64,000 bases of DNA from Klebsormidium nitens (Eukaryota > Streptophyta > Klebsormidiophyceae > Klebsormidiales > Klebsormidiaceae): the NCBI GenBank assembly GCA_000708835.1, contig DF237223.1, forward strand, positions 1 to 64,000. The letters run 5' to 3'. The notes beneath the pieces were generated by a model. It worked only from the letters and a program-made list of their open reading frames with translations, did no database searches and was not told the origin of the DNA. The translations under genes were made by a program, and so were the position numbers. Below, piece by piece: positions 25,568-37,002 of this stretch; the first letter of the stretch is position 1, and each line of letters opens with the position of its first letter.

Positions 25568-26488
25568 ATGGGAAGCACCAAAACGGAGCCTTTGACTCCT
25601 CCCTGTGCCCGCTTGCATCAACCCCCGATGGCCCACGATCCTGAGACCAATTCCGAGCATGGAGCCACAGCCGACGAGATCGACTGCACTTTCTCTCTCG
25701 ACTACGCCGCCATCGCCAAGCACTTCACGGGTTCTGTCAGGCATGACGTCAGGTCCAAGTTCGACACGCTGACGGAGTCTGCGGTGCTCGGGGAATGGTG
25801 CACGGTGGGCGCCCAGAAAGTCCGCCACTGGGCGCCCAAAGGCGCGGCCTGGGACGAAGAAAGACAGTGGTTCGTATTTGGGCAACTAGAGGAGGAAGAA
25901 CTGTCGCCCAGGGCGGTGCGCGCGCACATGGCCTCCGTGAGCGCGCGCGAAGGCGCGCTGGTCCCCGACGAGCGCCGGCGCGCGTGCAAGCTCTGGGAAA
26001 AGATGGAGGAACGGTTCACGAGCGAAGAAGACGCGCGCGCTCTCGCGCAGGCACTGGCGGGGCTGACCCCCGAGGGAAAGAGCGTCGAGGTGTTCTGCCA
26101 TCAGAACGGGGTGAAGTCATCAATGGTGTGCTATGACGGCACGAAGAAAGAGCCCCAGAAAAGAGCGCGCGCGGCCGCGGAGTGCGACGAAGGGCGCGAG
26201 GAGAAGCGGGTCGTGTGCGACGAAGATTCACCTGTGAGGCGGCTTCTGGAGAAGGAAAAGGTGGAGCTGCTGGAGCGGAAAGCGAAGGCGGAATCAACGC
26301 AGGCGGAGGCGAAGCGCGAAGCTTTCCCACTGACAGCACTAGAGATGGTGCAGAAGGAGTACCCCCAAATGGACCTGCGCGAGCAGCTCATCCGCGCGCG
26401 CCAGATTGTGTCCTTCATGACCACGGGGCAGGTGGAAGCGCAGGCAGGTACTGACGACGAGTATCTTTACCAATGCTTGAACGGTTGA
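25568..26488 (+). CDS. Hypothetical intronless protein, 306 aa, charged/coiled
   Basis: A single uninterrupted frame from ATG to TGA with GC-rich, strongly coding-like composition. The N-terminus is Pro-rich. Residues about 40-170 form a mixed alpha-like region with KHFTGSVRHDVRSKFDTL, VGAQKVRHWAPKG and EERQWFVFGQLEEEE. A Lys/Arg-rich segment (KKEPQKRARAA) could act as a nuclear signal. Residues about 220-265 (RRLLEKEKVELLERKAKAES) are highly charged and probably coiled coil. I do not recognise the family and will not assign a function. The lack of introns contrasts with most neighbours. The nested ORFs on the opposite strand share its GC-rich bases and are shadows. Confidence 0.7.
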   Translation: MGSTKTEPLTPPCARLHQPPMAHDPETNSEHGATADEIDCTFSLDYAAIAKHFTGSVRHDVRSKFDTLTESAVLGEWCTVGAQKVRHWAPKGAAWDEERQWFVFGQLEEEELSPRAVRAHMASVSAREGALVPDERRRACKLWEKMEERFTSEEDARALAQALAGLTPEGKSVEVFCHQNGVKSSMVCYDGTKKEPQKRARAAAECDEGREEKRVVCDEDSPVRRLLEKEKVELLERKAKAESTQAEAKREAFPLTALEMVQKEYPQMDLREQLIRARQIVSFMTTGQVEAQAGTDDEYLYQCLNG

Positions 26489-27251
26489 GAGGATCTTTGG
26501 CGCGGTTTTGAAGAAGCTTTTAAAATCGAGACTTGCTAGAAGTGGGCGTTCTTGAGAAGGCTGTTCTAGATACTTTGCCCAAGTGCAACCTAAGCTGTTT
26601 TCACATAGAGATATCTTTATAAATATCACAAGCGGCTTTTGACCATTGGAGATCCTCTGATTACTGCCCACCAAAATTTCTCGACGCTGCCTTAAATTTT
26701 GTTGCGCTTTTGAACTCTATCCTTCGCTTCGAAAAGTGCGCGGCTTACGTGGGCGGTGTCGTAGGTCTATCTGAATCGTAAAGGCGACATCCGTGGGCGG
26801 AATCATGACTTGCTTGTGCTTTTGAGGAGTAGGTGAGCTGTGAATTCCGTCGTCTGCAGCCCAACAAACGTCACTCTTTCCCTCCTGAAAGATTTTCCGC
26901 CGATCCATAGGAGACCTACTCCTTTTAACCTTGAAGACTGCAATCCAGGTATCGCTTCTTTTGAAAGTTTTCTGGTCCCCCTAATCAGTTATGCTGTTTC
27001 CTGTTTCCACGGTCTTCTGACAAATTCCGCGATCAACCGTTCATCGGATTGCGATCTCGCTGGCGTGACATTTCGGACCGGCAAACTCGGTTCATCTAAT
27101 CCAGAGGGCTGATTCCAGCCTGTTGCCCCCCTTCATAATGTGACCCCGAGCTCAATGTCGACAGATCCAGCGTTCCTCAAGCTGCCGGAGCCGCAGGGTT
27201 CCGCGGAGGAATCTGACGCCGCCCGATCCGCCGCCCCCAAGAATCGAGGAG
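26489..27251. other. Intergenic stretch before the zinc-finger gene
   Basis: About 760 bases. An ATG at 27155 opens a 35-codon frame that ends in a stop at 27262 and was not used in the model below, but an upstream non-coding exon could be here. Nothing else was recognised. Confidence 0.35.
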
Positions 27252-28113
27252 ATGGAGCTTGAGGAGGAGAAGGTACGCACTTCTTCTCTGAAAACGTCAG
27301 AGCGGGACTGTTCGTAACTCCAATTCTCCGATTCTCTTTGCGTCCATTATCCATCTCAAAGTCTGAATTCCACTCCTTTACACCACGGGTTGGAGTTCTG
27401 AATCTGGGCTGATGCTCTGCAAGGTGCAGCTGATCCTGAAGGGCGTGTGTGTTTGGAGATTCGTTGATCTGGTACCAATTTGTACATGGGTCTTTTCAGA
27501 AGTTTGACCTGCTTCCGTTCTTCGCGTGCCTCGATACGTCGCTTGTATGCAATCCTGATCACCTGCACCATGGATGTCGTACCGTTGCCTGGCAAAGCGC
27601 CCGTATACATCCACTATCGTTCCTTTGCAGGAGCTACCTCCACCGCCTGTACATACTCCGTCCGCATTGCTTCTGCCTGGTCCTCCTGCATCGTTGTCGG
27701 CCGCTCCGCAGAATGAGAGCCTTCAAGATTCACGCCGGGAGCTTTCACACACTGACGTCATCGGTCTGAAAACTCTTGAACCGGTCGCATCTGGTGAGGT
27801 CACCAAGAAAAGCCCTGGTCGCAAGCGTGGCCCGAACGTCCACCCCCTGCTCAAGCACTTCAACCATCAGTGCAAAGTTGACGGCCTCCTCGACGGTATC
27901 TGGACCAAAGGTCTTTGGGAGTGTACCTTGTGCGACGTGGTGCAGCCGTCACTGAGGGCCAGATTTGCAAACCACTGTCAGATGGAGGGACACCGCACGC
28001 GTCTGACGATTGCCTCCGACATTTTCGAGACGGAAATGAGCGACGGATCGCGAGACTTGGACGAAGTCTTAGCAGATCTTCCTGGATGCGTCGACGTTAT
28101 GATGGACAAATGA
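27252..28113 (+). CDS. Small protein with BED-like C2H2 zinc finger and AT-hook-like motif
   Basis: Model: 27252-27272 and 27631-28113 (167 aa). The first exon (MELEEEK) is very short and the start is uncertain. Exon 2 begins after a CAG acceptor with a Pro-rich segment (ELPPPPVHTPSALLLPGPP), then has PGRKRGPN (AT-hook-like basic motif), HPLLKHFNHQ, and a zinc-finger core: W-x-C-x2-C (LWECTLCD), about 15 residues, then H-x5-H (NHCQMEGH). That spacing resembles BED or related C2H2 fingers, often found in chromatin proteins and in genes derived from hAT transposases. The C-terminus is acidic (EVLADLPGCVDVMMDK). No transposase catalytic region follows. DNA binding is inferred only from the finger and basic motif. 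Confidence 0.6.
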
Positions 28114-29020
28114 TAAGGCTAGAAAAGTGACAATTCTGTAGGCCTAGTCAGGAAGCCGGTCGGTCTGTCGAGCTAGCTGTACAGAAAGCATAGTTGCACA
28201 GACGTTTTTGGTTACAAATTGCCCGTTGAGTCTTCTACAAGATTGTCTGAAGCGCACACTTTCAGCAAACTTAAAAGAGTTTTTGAAAATCTATTACGCT
28301 GGGTACCGTGCACCAGCGAAACTGAGATGTTTCTAGCGCCCCTTCCTTTTTGTCGTAAAGACCCAAAAACGCGTCATATAATCCTCCAGAGCCTTATAGT
28401 ATAAGGTCCATTGCATATGATGCAGGCTCCTACGCAATCTAGCTCGCGTTCTGACCGACTCGATTTGCGGCCACCATTGAATTTGAGCCTGCACGGGGCA
28501 GATAGTTTATGCGCGTCCAGTGCGCATCATGCATGTACGTACGGCCATGAGTGGCAGCTCAAAACTATGGCACCGTACGCGCACATCAAGCTTCGCAACG
28601 AATCGATCCTACATCGTGCATATGTACCGTCTTTGGAGTGTCATCTTTGTGCATTATTTCTCATGCCTCACGCTCCTATCTCCTCAAATGGTGCTAACAG
28701 AAACGTTTAAGCACCAACATATATATAGCCATAACATATATGTATGGTCATGCAGAATTGCAAGCGGTTTTTTGATTGTGCACGCGCCCGTAGCCCGAAG
28801 GCGTCGTGATGTGGTTGTTTGATTCGAACAAAGCCTGTACTTTAGCAATACAAGCCCGCAGCCATGAGGCCGTTAAGTTCTCGCCTAAGTGCACGTAAAA
28901 TCAGCCAAAACGACCCGAGTCAATCTGGGATTGCATATGGTACAGCTTCCAGGTGCGAAGATGCACCCAGTCACGGCGTCTCGTGAGGTACAAGACATCC
29001 GCTGTTTTGTGGAGCCCTGG
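28114..29020. other. Intergenic stretch between convergent genes
   Basis: About 900 bases holding the 3' UTRs of the zinc-finger gene (+) and KAPP (-). There is an AT-rich patch with TATATA runs near 28720-28745. No exon or RNA gene recognised. Confidence 0.45.
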
Positions 29021-32000
29021 TTATCGAGGCAGACTCCCCTGCTCTACAAGAGACGCGTCGGCAAAGAATCCTATTGCTAATGCTGTGACGTTGTCCTGGG
29101 CTTTGGCCATCCTCGCCCGCATCACTAGCGTCTCAGCAGCCTGCTGCGCGGTGCTCGCGGCGTCGACAGCGTCCGGTGCCCTTTGACGGGCTGCTCTAAC
29201 CTGCACGAGAAACCCTGTTTTGGTAAGAGACTCATATACGGTTGCTGAACGTGTCCGACAAAATTGCGGCCTTTCCCAAGCCTCGGGCTTATATGCTCGG
29301 GGCCAGCACCAAGAGTTTGGGCCGGAACAGCGACCTAAGCTTTGCAGATATGATGTAGTCTGATGATGCGACCAGTCCAAATGGTCCGAATGAAGTGGGC
29401 ATCAGGACCGTGCTCACAAAACTGGGCTCCTCCGAGAACATGAATGGCAAGAAGACCCGAGTCGCACAAACGAGGGGCGGCTCGGGCGGTGCGGCTTACC
29501 TCCGCTATCAGCTGCAGGGCGCGCTTGCCGCTCATAACGTCCCACAGTCCGTCGCTGTACAGACAACAGGCGATTGCATCACGCACAGTGTTCTCGACTG
29601 TAAGCTTCCCCACAACCCTCTTCCTCTCTCTACTTATCAAATCTACTGCAGCCGGTGCGCTCGAAACTCTGACGTCAAGAACGGCAGCGCGATCCCCAAA
29701 CCCGTCACCGATTGCGGCCCCCGGAACTTTCTGCCAATAGCCATTGAAATAGCGAGTCTATGTTGGAAGCCAAGCATCAGAAGTGAAGCAGAGTCCTGGG
29801 GAACGACTTTGAAGGCTTTAGTACGAAAACGTACCTGGCCATGACGAGGCTGGCCCGCGTGTCGGGCGTCACGTGATGCACCCTGCTGACGTGGGGGTGC
29901 GCAGAGAGGCCCACGTTCTGGCCCTTGAGGAACTTGTCGCCCAGCGCGCGCGCGATGTTCATGCCTGCACCGGCGACCAGGTAGGCGGCCGTTGTCAGAG
30001 ATTCTATCCCAGAGCAGAGGAGCAGCGATACAGGCCTTTTCTTTGGTTTCAGCAAACAGCATTAACTTTCTCTAGGCTTACAACCTGAAGCGGCAAGAAA
30101 CGCGTGGGATGATTACTGCTCACTGGATTTAAAAGGTCTTCCCTCATCTCTGACAGAAGCTGCGACGCAAGCGAATTGATTCAGAAACAAGCTTTCGGAG
30201 CGACGCGCTCCAAGCCTTCAATAACCATCAGCCTTTTGCCACAGTCCAAACTTCGGGCAGAGACAGAGTCTTTGACGCCCCTCTCACCGCATAACCTGGT
30301 GTCCCCTTCCCCGAGCTTGAAGCCCGCATCCGACAGTCGGTTCCTCTCCATGGGGTTAACTACTCGGTGATCTTCAGTCAGCTGGAGCACCTTATCCCGA
30401 ACACTGGAACAATGCAGCAGAGCAGAGCCTCAGCAAATAACAAAGGCAACGGTGGTCTGCTCATTTTCCAAGGAGATATCCAAACCGTTTACCAACGCAA
30501 GAGCGTCCTGGCAGAACTATTCTAGCGCAAAGCAGTTCTTGTACCGCAAGACCCTCTCTCAATGAGCCGATGCTGCGAAGCGTTGCTTAGGCGTGCCCGA
30601 AAGCGATCGCCCGTGTATGTATGGAACGGCCAACGAGGTGGCCATTCTGTTTAACGTGGAACCGTGTCTCGTCGGAGGCCCGAGCAACACCTTACCTGAG
30701 GAAGCAATGCGAGTCGCCTACATTTGCGCACTGTACAAAGAAAGTCGCGGAATCCTGGCCCTTCCAAGCGAGGAGCACAGTAGCCGTGCATCCCTGGACC
30801 GCAACGAGAGACTGGTCAGCCGGAAGGCCGCTCGAGTACCTCCTCATGGCTGAGCAGAACTCGCTTTTCCAAGAAACATTACGTTGGATTCTATGCGTGA
30901 ACTAGAGCGTATGATGCTCCGCCGCCCAGACAAGCTTCTTTCAGGGCATGCTACATTCATGATGCCGCCGAGGCAGGTGGGAAAATCCCATTTGGCTTCG
31001 GCAAAGTCTTCGAAAAACGTTTTGTTATCAGTATCCCAAGCCCAAGCTACTTGGCGAAGAGCCGGATGTCCACACAATCAAGCAATCAATATAGATGGAA
31101 GGCCGATTTGAGGCCGTAAATGAGAGTTTCAAAACCGAACATTTAAGACCGTGTTTTGCTGCCGGTCGCAACAGTCCGCTTTTGAGAGCTAAAAAGGCTC
31201 ATATCTGGTCTTTTTAAGGATTCTTATTAGCTTGTGAATTGCCCCTTCTTGTGAGCTCGGATTCATGTCTGATTCTGAGCCATTTTTGATACACACTGGT
31301 ATCTTCATTCCTAACAACGAAGAAGAACACGGTTCCTTGCAGGCGTTCTTGGCTTGCGGCAATTCACCTCGTCCTCCATGGTGAGCTCCGCCTCCGTGGC
31401 TGCGAACGCTTCCCGCAGGACGCCGGCCGCATCGCCCCCTTCCACCACCGCCTGCCGAGCGGACGGCTCCGAGAGCAGCCGCGAGAGGTGCGACGGAAGC
31501 AGCCTGCAATCATCGTCCGGTTCGGATCAGTCTGAAGTCGAATGCTGTCTGAAAAGAGGCCCCGTTTATCATGCAATATCCAGAGTTATTTCGACCGATT
31601 ACCAGCGTACTTTCTGTTTTGGAAGGCGGACCAAGTCGAATTTATTGCCATGGACGTAAGAGTCTTTTTCACCTACACCAAGGAGATGTGGTGGTCTATA
31701 GAGATCTCCAAGGAGAAAGAAACAAAACCTGACAGATATAACCTCTGACGAGCTCCATTCAGCATAGCCTCCCTCAGCGAGACTGTCAGACGAGCAGAGG
31801 CGACTTACTTGCTCGCAGCGTCTGCCGCCCCTCGCCCACAGTGCCCATCAAATATGCAGAAGACGCCCACCTGCACAGAAGGACGGAGCTGCGCTTGAGG
31901 AGAGAGACAACAAACCTGTTCTAGCTCTACCGTCCTCCTCGATTGAATTGCTAACAGCCTACGCCCGTCTGTTCGAACCTGCCGGTCGAACCTGCGCACT

Positions 32001-34120
32001 TCACAAGCCTCGCTTGACAACTTCTCTCAGGACGTGGCAGTGCAGCCAGCAGCAAAACGAACCCAAGGCTCACGTCATCCGCCCCGGACAATGGCCACTG
32101 CCACAGCGGTACATCCTCCATCGGGAGCGGTTTTCCCCTCCGGGCCGCCATGGGATCCGATGCGACCCCCACCGAAAACGGCCCCCCCTCTCCCAACGTG
32201 CGCCCACTGGAGCTCGGCGCCTCAGCTAGGCTGACCTCCGCCGTACTGCTGGACCCGAAGGTGATGACGTCACCGTCCGAGAGTGCCACAGGGCCGCTGC
32301 GCCTGCGGACGCCGGTTCCGGACAACCCCACTGGGGCGCGGTTCACAAAGGTGCCGTTCAGGCTGCCCTCGTCGACCAGGTGCCAGCGCCCGGACTGGGG
32401 AAGCCAGGAGAGAGAAGAAAATGAAAAGACGGAGTTGCATGACTTCGTAGGCAACAGGGGAAGAAGCATCAGGTCTGCAAAGCAGCTCATGGACACAGTA
32501 GACTGATCTGATTTGGCCCATGGAACATCGACTCTATCTTCAAAGGTGTCCCTGCAGCTCTACTTCGAAGACAACCTGCTGAAAGAGTATGCGGCGTTCA
32601 CAATCAATCGGCGCCCAATTCAGTGTATCTTTTTTGTCCCTCTAGCCAACCCCAAAACTTACTACAGAGCCAGAATTATGCAGACAGCAGCAAGACCAAA
32701 CCGCTCCTCTTTTACCTGTCTATTCCAAGCCATTGTTGCATGGCGGCCCGACACTTCAGGATCATTGACCACCAAGTCATTCTCTGGGATTCGACCCACA
32801 CTGTATGGCTTCGCAGCCGTTCGAACTGCAGGCCATGTGACTTTTGAGCCTGAGGAAGGTCCCGACATGACTTGGACGTTGCACACAGAGCCTGCACGGA
32901 ATGGATTTAGTGAGTCAGGTTGCTGCAGATTGCTCGTTTCAAAAGGAGGGATCCCACAGCTCAAAGTATCACATTGGTCCTGCGGTTGAAGAAATGTTAC
33001 GGGGGTAGCTGAAGGAGACAAGGATAGCTCGTGCATTGTGTGCACACTCGCTCGTCGTTGTTTGATGTTTTCTGGCTCACCGTCGGTGTAAAAGGACCCG
33101 TCTTGTCTGGTCTCCCCTTCAGGTCTGTCCTCCGGACTCGCACCATCTTCCGGCTTGCGACGCGGAACCCTTTCTGCCGTCTTTGAGTAATCAAAAGGCG
33201 TATCACTGGAAAACCTGACTCGTTTTCGCTCAACTGAGCTGATCTCATTGGGCGGTTCTGTAGGTTGGGGCCCGTCAGCCTCCCCCTGATCACCATGCTC
33301 GTCCAGAGGCCAACTATTGTTTACAGATTCCAGCGTGCCAGTAGCGGGGCGTGTTTCTTCTAGAACATCGCTGATGGCAGACATAGAGGGAGTCCCTTCC
33401 TTGCTGCCAGAACTGACCTCGCTCTGAATCTTTGACTCTACTTTGGACGCAACTGACTCTTGCATTGGTGACGTCTCAGACGAGATCCTATCAACCTGCG
33501 CATCATTGAAGTGATCTGATCAGTACAAGCCTGCAAATTATGCATATCAGGACTAGGGGCTCTCAGACTTTCATGATGGAAAGGTGCTGACATCTGGCCA
33601 ATGCAAACACCGGCAGCCTCATTGTCCATCAGCTTTGGGATGCAAGCAGCGGCCTTTATGTCCATTGGAGGCAGGTTTACAATCTGTAGGATCAACCTCA
33701 GGCAATTTCGGGGCCTCGCTTGATCCCCAGCTCAAAAACTTGATTGAAAAGTGCCCCTTTTCAAAACCACTGTCCCCAGTGGTTTATTTAGATAATCTGA
33801 TGACCGGAGGGGATGCCAAGACAGCTGAAAGATCCACTAGAGGTGGCCTTGCTGCGTTACATGACATGAAATTGGCCTTGATTCATTGTTGTCAAAGGAC
33901 TGCTCCCTCCAAGGGAAATGCTTACCTCCTCTACACTCAGGATCGGCTGCGCAGCTTCTTCCATCCTCTTTCGTCTCCGACTCAATTGCAGGATCCCGTA
34001 AGCTACAACAACGAAAAGTCCAAATGAAAGCACATTGTATGCCATTCTCATGTCTGCCGGTGGCCTTGATTTCTCACTTTTCCAGACATTCCCAACGCTG
34101 CTTACGGCCAAAAGCCACAT
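29021..34120 (-). CDS. KAPP: Kinase-associated protein phosphatase (FHA + PP2C), 10 exons, 690 aa
   Basis: Exons in transcript order: 33926-34120, 32716-33495, 32074-32394, 31809-31870, 31368-31503, 30696-30793, 30288-30403, 29835-29964, 29500-29554, 29021-29200 (2073 nt in frame). An N-terminal membrane anchor (VLSFGLFVVVAYGIL) is followed by RRRKR; translation may start at internal Met24 or Met26. A long acidic, Ser-rich linker leads to an FHA domain (YSVGRIPEND, SGRHATMAWN, GSLNGTFVNR). The PP2C domain follows: GVASDPMAAR, FCIFDGHCGRGAAD, GCTATVLLAW, CANVGDSHCF, LTEDHRVVNPMERNRL, NIARALGDKFLKGQ, ASDGLWDVMSGK and AQDNVTALAIGF. This order is that of plant KAPP, which binds phosphorylated receptor-like kinases through FHA and dephosphorylates them at the plasma membrane. 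It is longer than I recall for the Arabidopsis protein, mainly in the linker. The usual DGHGG motif reads DGHCG. It diverges from the WW gene across about 610 bases. Confidence 0.92.
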
Positions 34121-34731
34121 GAAGGTGGAGAAAACTTGCTGATCCGAAAGAGTGGGACCAATTGTGGCACACTTCTACTCTTCTCGTGATCCGTCTTACT
34201 TAAAGTTGCTGTTCAGAAGAGAAAGCTGACATTCAACTGGCCGACTCGTGACTGATCAATTCATTCATTCATTCATTCATACTTCTAATATAAGGTTGCG
34301 CCATGGGCCCGAACGGTGTCAACACACGATTCGATGAGTTCGAACATCTACTCTGAGATACGGTATACAGATACCGTACTACAGTGAATTCTTCATCAAA
34401 TTCAAAGATTTCTTAGTCTGGTCACTGTTAGGTAAGCTCAGGGATCCTGAAGCTAGGACTCAGGGTCAGAACGACTCAGTGTGAACAGAAAAACATTCCC
34501 AGCGCCAGGCCTACGTGGTAGCACCGGATTCGCTGAAAGTTGCAAGAGTGCGCGTTCACACCTAGATCACTAGAGACTAGCAAGTGTCGCGAGTGTTCGT
34601 CTTCTGCCAGCTGGCTACAGCCTCAGGAAGGCATGCAGTCCATTTGATTCCCTTTCCAAGCCTGCATTGAAGACTTCAGTTCACCACGACCTTTGCTAGG
34701 CTTTCAGGATCAGAACAACAAACGTGGTGGA
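34121..34731. promoter_or_regulatory. Divergent intergenic region KAPP / WW gene
   Basis: About 610 bases separate the starts of KAPP (leftward) and the WW-domain gene (rightward), so this should act as a bidirectional promoter. A five-unit ATTC microsatellite lies at about 34260-34281. A short palindromic patch with CGGTATACAGATACCG occurs near 34360-34376. No TATA box stands out next to either ATG. Confidence 0.5.
34258..34282. repeat. ATTC tetranucleotide microsatellite
   Basis: About five consecutive ATTC units (CAATTCATTCATTCATTCATTCATA) in the divergent promoter region. A simple repeat, likely variable between strains. Confidence 0.9.
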
Positions 34732-36594
34732 ATGGGGAGGTCGGGGTTGATGGCGACTGCGTCCGGTGCTTTGGAAATGCAAAGTGTGGATTGCATACAT
34801 TGGCGAACTGGTCCCTGGCGTGCGAATGCTTTTCAACATATTAATTTCTCGCTGCAAGCATCCGTGCGCCATCAGGCTCTGAGATGGAAATGTGATCAAA
34901 CATTTTTGCAATCTGGAAGAGCCGCATGGAGTAGTAGTCTTGCAGCTTGTGCGCAACGTATCACCACTGTAGGCCAGCAAAAACAGCAGTGCTTTTGCTG
35001 CTTCGATAGAAAAACCAGCATTAGACCAAAGAAGAGGACTAGCTTGGTATGTGCTGCTGCAAAGGGCCCGATTGGGGATGTTTGGAAAGAAGTAGTAGAC
35101 CCAGCATCAGGCAAGGTTTGTTCCCCAAACGGTCTCGCCTCTCTGTGCAAGGCACCTTAAAGTCACTGCATTGCTGCTCTTGTATGAGGACTTACTTGCA
35201 AAGTCTTGATATGTTGTGCGGTTAGAGCTGGCATCAAGAAGCATGATCGATGTTGTACACACTATCAAGACAAACCTACTATTCAATCTGGGTGGTGCTT
35301 TTCGGATAAACGTTGTGTAGCTTTTCTTGGTGCAGGTATATTATTGGAACACGGCAACTAACCAGACTTCGTGGTCGCCACCAGATGGCGGGGAAGCATC
35401 GAACAAGACTGATGTTAGCAGTAGCTCACCAACGTCCAGCGTGAGTATTTTAATCGCCCTTTTCACTCTTAGAACTGCAGTCAAGCCCACAGGCCAAGTT
35501 TTGTTGTCAGAACATTGATGGGCACGACACTTGTGTCTCTTGCAATCCGTTGGCTCGGTGCAATCTGGGCCAGGCAAGTGGGCGGAGTGGCCCTGAATCT
35601 AAAAAGGTTGAATGACATTCTTGATGCTTGCTTGCAGAGGTTGTTTTCTGATGACCAAACCACTGTGGTACTGACACTGTGCCCCCTGACCGATCCCTGA
35701 TTAATGATCGAAGACTGCATTTATACCGATGACTTGGCAAACAGCCCGCTGAGTTGTGGCACCCTTCCTTTCAGGTTCTCTCCGATGCTGCACTTTTAGA
35801 GAAGCTCATTACAGCGGACGTGACAAGGTTTGGAGCCGAATGTGAACCACACCGAACTCGGCTATTCGAGGATGAGGATTTCGGCAACTATTTGAACACT
35901 TTGATTCAAGACACTGAAGACTCTGGCTACAGGTGAGGGGCCTGCTTCTGTTCGACAGAAAAGCTCCACACCAACTTTCGAGCCTGTTCTCAGCTGATCG
36001 GTGCCTGGTCGGTCAAGGAGTGCAATTTTGAAAGTTGGGTGATTGAAGACCTTGAGTCAATATTTATAGGTTGACCTTCAGCACGTCTACAATGCCATCA
36101 CAAAAGGACGATGCTGTTAGAGCACAGGAACCAGCAGGAATCCAACAAGATACTTGCCAGTGACATCTGAGTGGTGGAGATTCTGCCGAACCTTGAGGAG
36201 CGAGCTCTTTGTTCTGTACAGGTCTGTGAATTTATTACAGAAAAGGTGTGTGGCTGCCGGCGGATTGTATGGACTCTTAATGAGCTTAAGGAGGGTCCGT
36301 GATGGAATCCTTTCTCATCTGGTGAGAGAAAGCTACTGTACTTTGACGCCGTTTCAAACCATGCATGTGGAAAGATGCCTGAGTCTGCTTCGATTGTCAA
36401 TGCAGGGAAAAGCTTGAGAAACTTCGTGCACGCTTAGCGAACCCGCTTTTGAAGAACCCGCAACCATTTGACGACAATACATTAGAGGTCAATTTCTGAA
36501 GCTTGTACGGTAGTTTGAACACTGTGCTGCTCAGGTTGTCAGATCAGTTAGGGAGCGAATTCAGAACGCTTCGATAGGATCCAAACCATGCTAG
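34732..36594 (+). CDS. WW-domain protein, probably plastid membrane, 7 exons, 307 aa
   Basis: Exons: 34732-35115, 35336-35440, 35473-35577, 35638-35667, 35775-35932, 36406-36487, 36535-36594 (924 nt in frame). The first 100 or so residues are rich in Arg, Ser, Gln and Ala, poor in acid, and end KRTSLVCAAAKG, like a plastid transit peptide. A WW domain crosses the exon 1/2 junction: GDVWKEVVDPASGK then VYYWNTATNQTSWSPP, with both signature Trp, the Tyr pair and the closing Pro. Exon 3 gives one likely membrane helix (VVRTLMGTTLVSLAIRWLGAIW). The tail is acidic then basic and helical (EKLEKLRARLANPLLKNPQP). WW domains bind proline-rich ligands. Exons 3 and 4 are the least certain; they were chosen to keep phase. 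The precise family was not recognised. Confidence 0.75.
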
Positions 36595-37002
36595 GTCGCA
36601 CAGTCGGACCTGCTGTAATCGAGTCTCCTGTATCAGGGAGCATCTGATCATCTCTTGTACATAGCCAAGGACGGGTTGCTCGATTTAGGATGGATGATAC
36701 TTGTGCTCATGACCATCTATGAAGGTGTGCGCCCGAAAAGCTGCCACAACATGTTGAGGCACGAATCCAATCTTTTCCAAGGATGTGGAACCAAACCATG
36801 AACTCTTGAGGCTCACCATATTGCACCATTGCAAATGACATACACCAAGTACAGCACATATGAGCGGAGTTAGCATACGAACGTGGGCACCAGTTCAAAT
36901 GCACCAGGCAGTCTGTCCATTGGTTATTTCGTACACAACAGAACCGGGAGATATCGTGACTTGACGGGTAGGGACGTAAATCTGGAGTATCTCGCACGCG
37001 CT
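36595..37002. other. Short region between convergent genes
   Basis: About 400 bases between the stop codons of the WW gene (+) and the KNL1-like gene (-). It must hold both 3' UTRs. No further feature seen. Confidence 0.5.
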
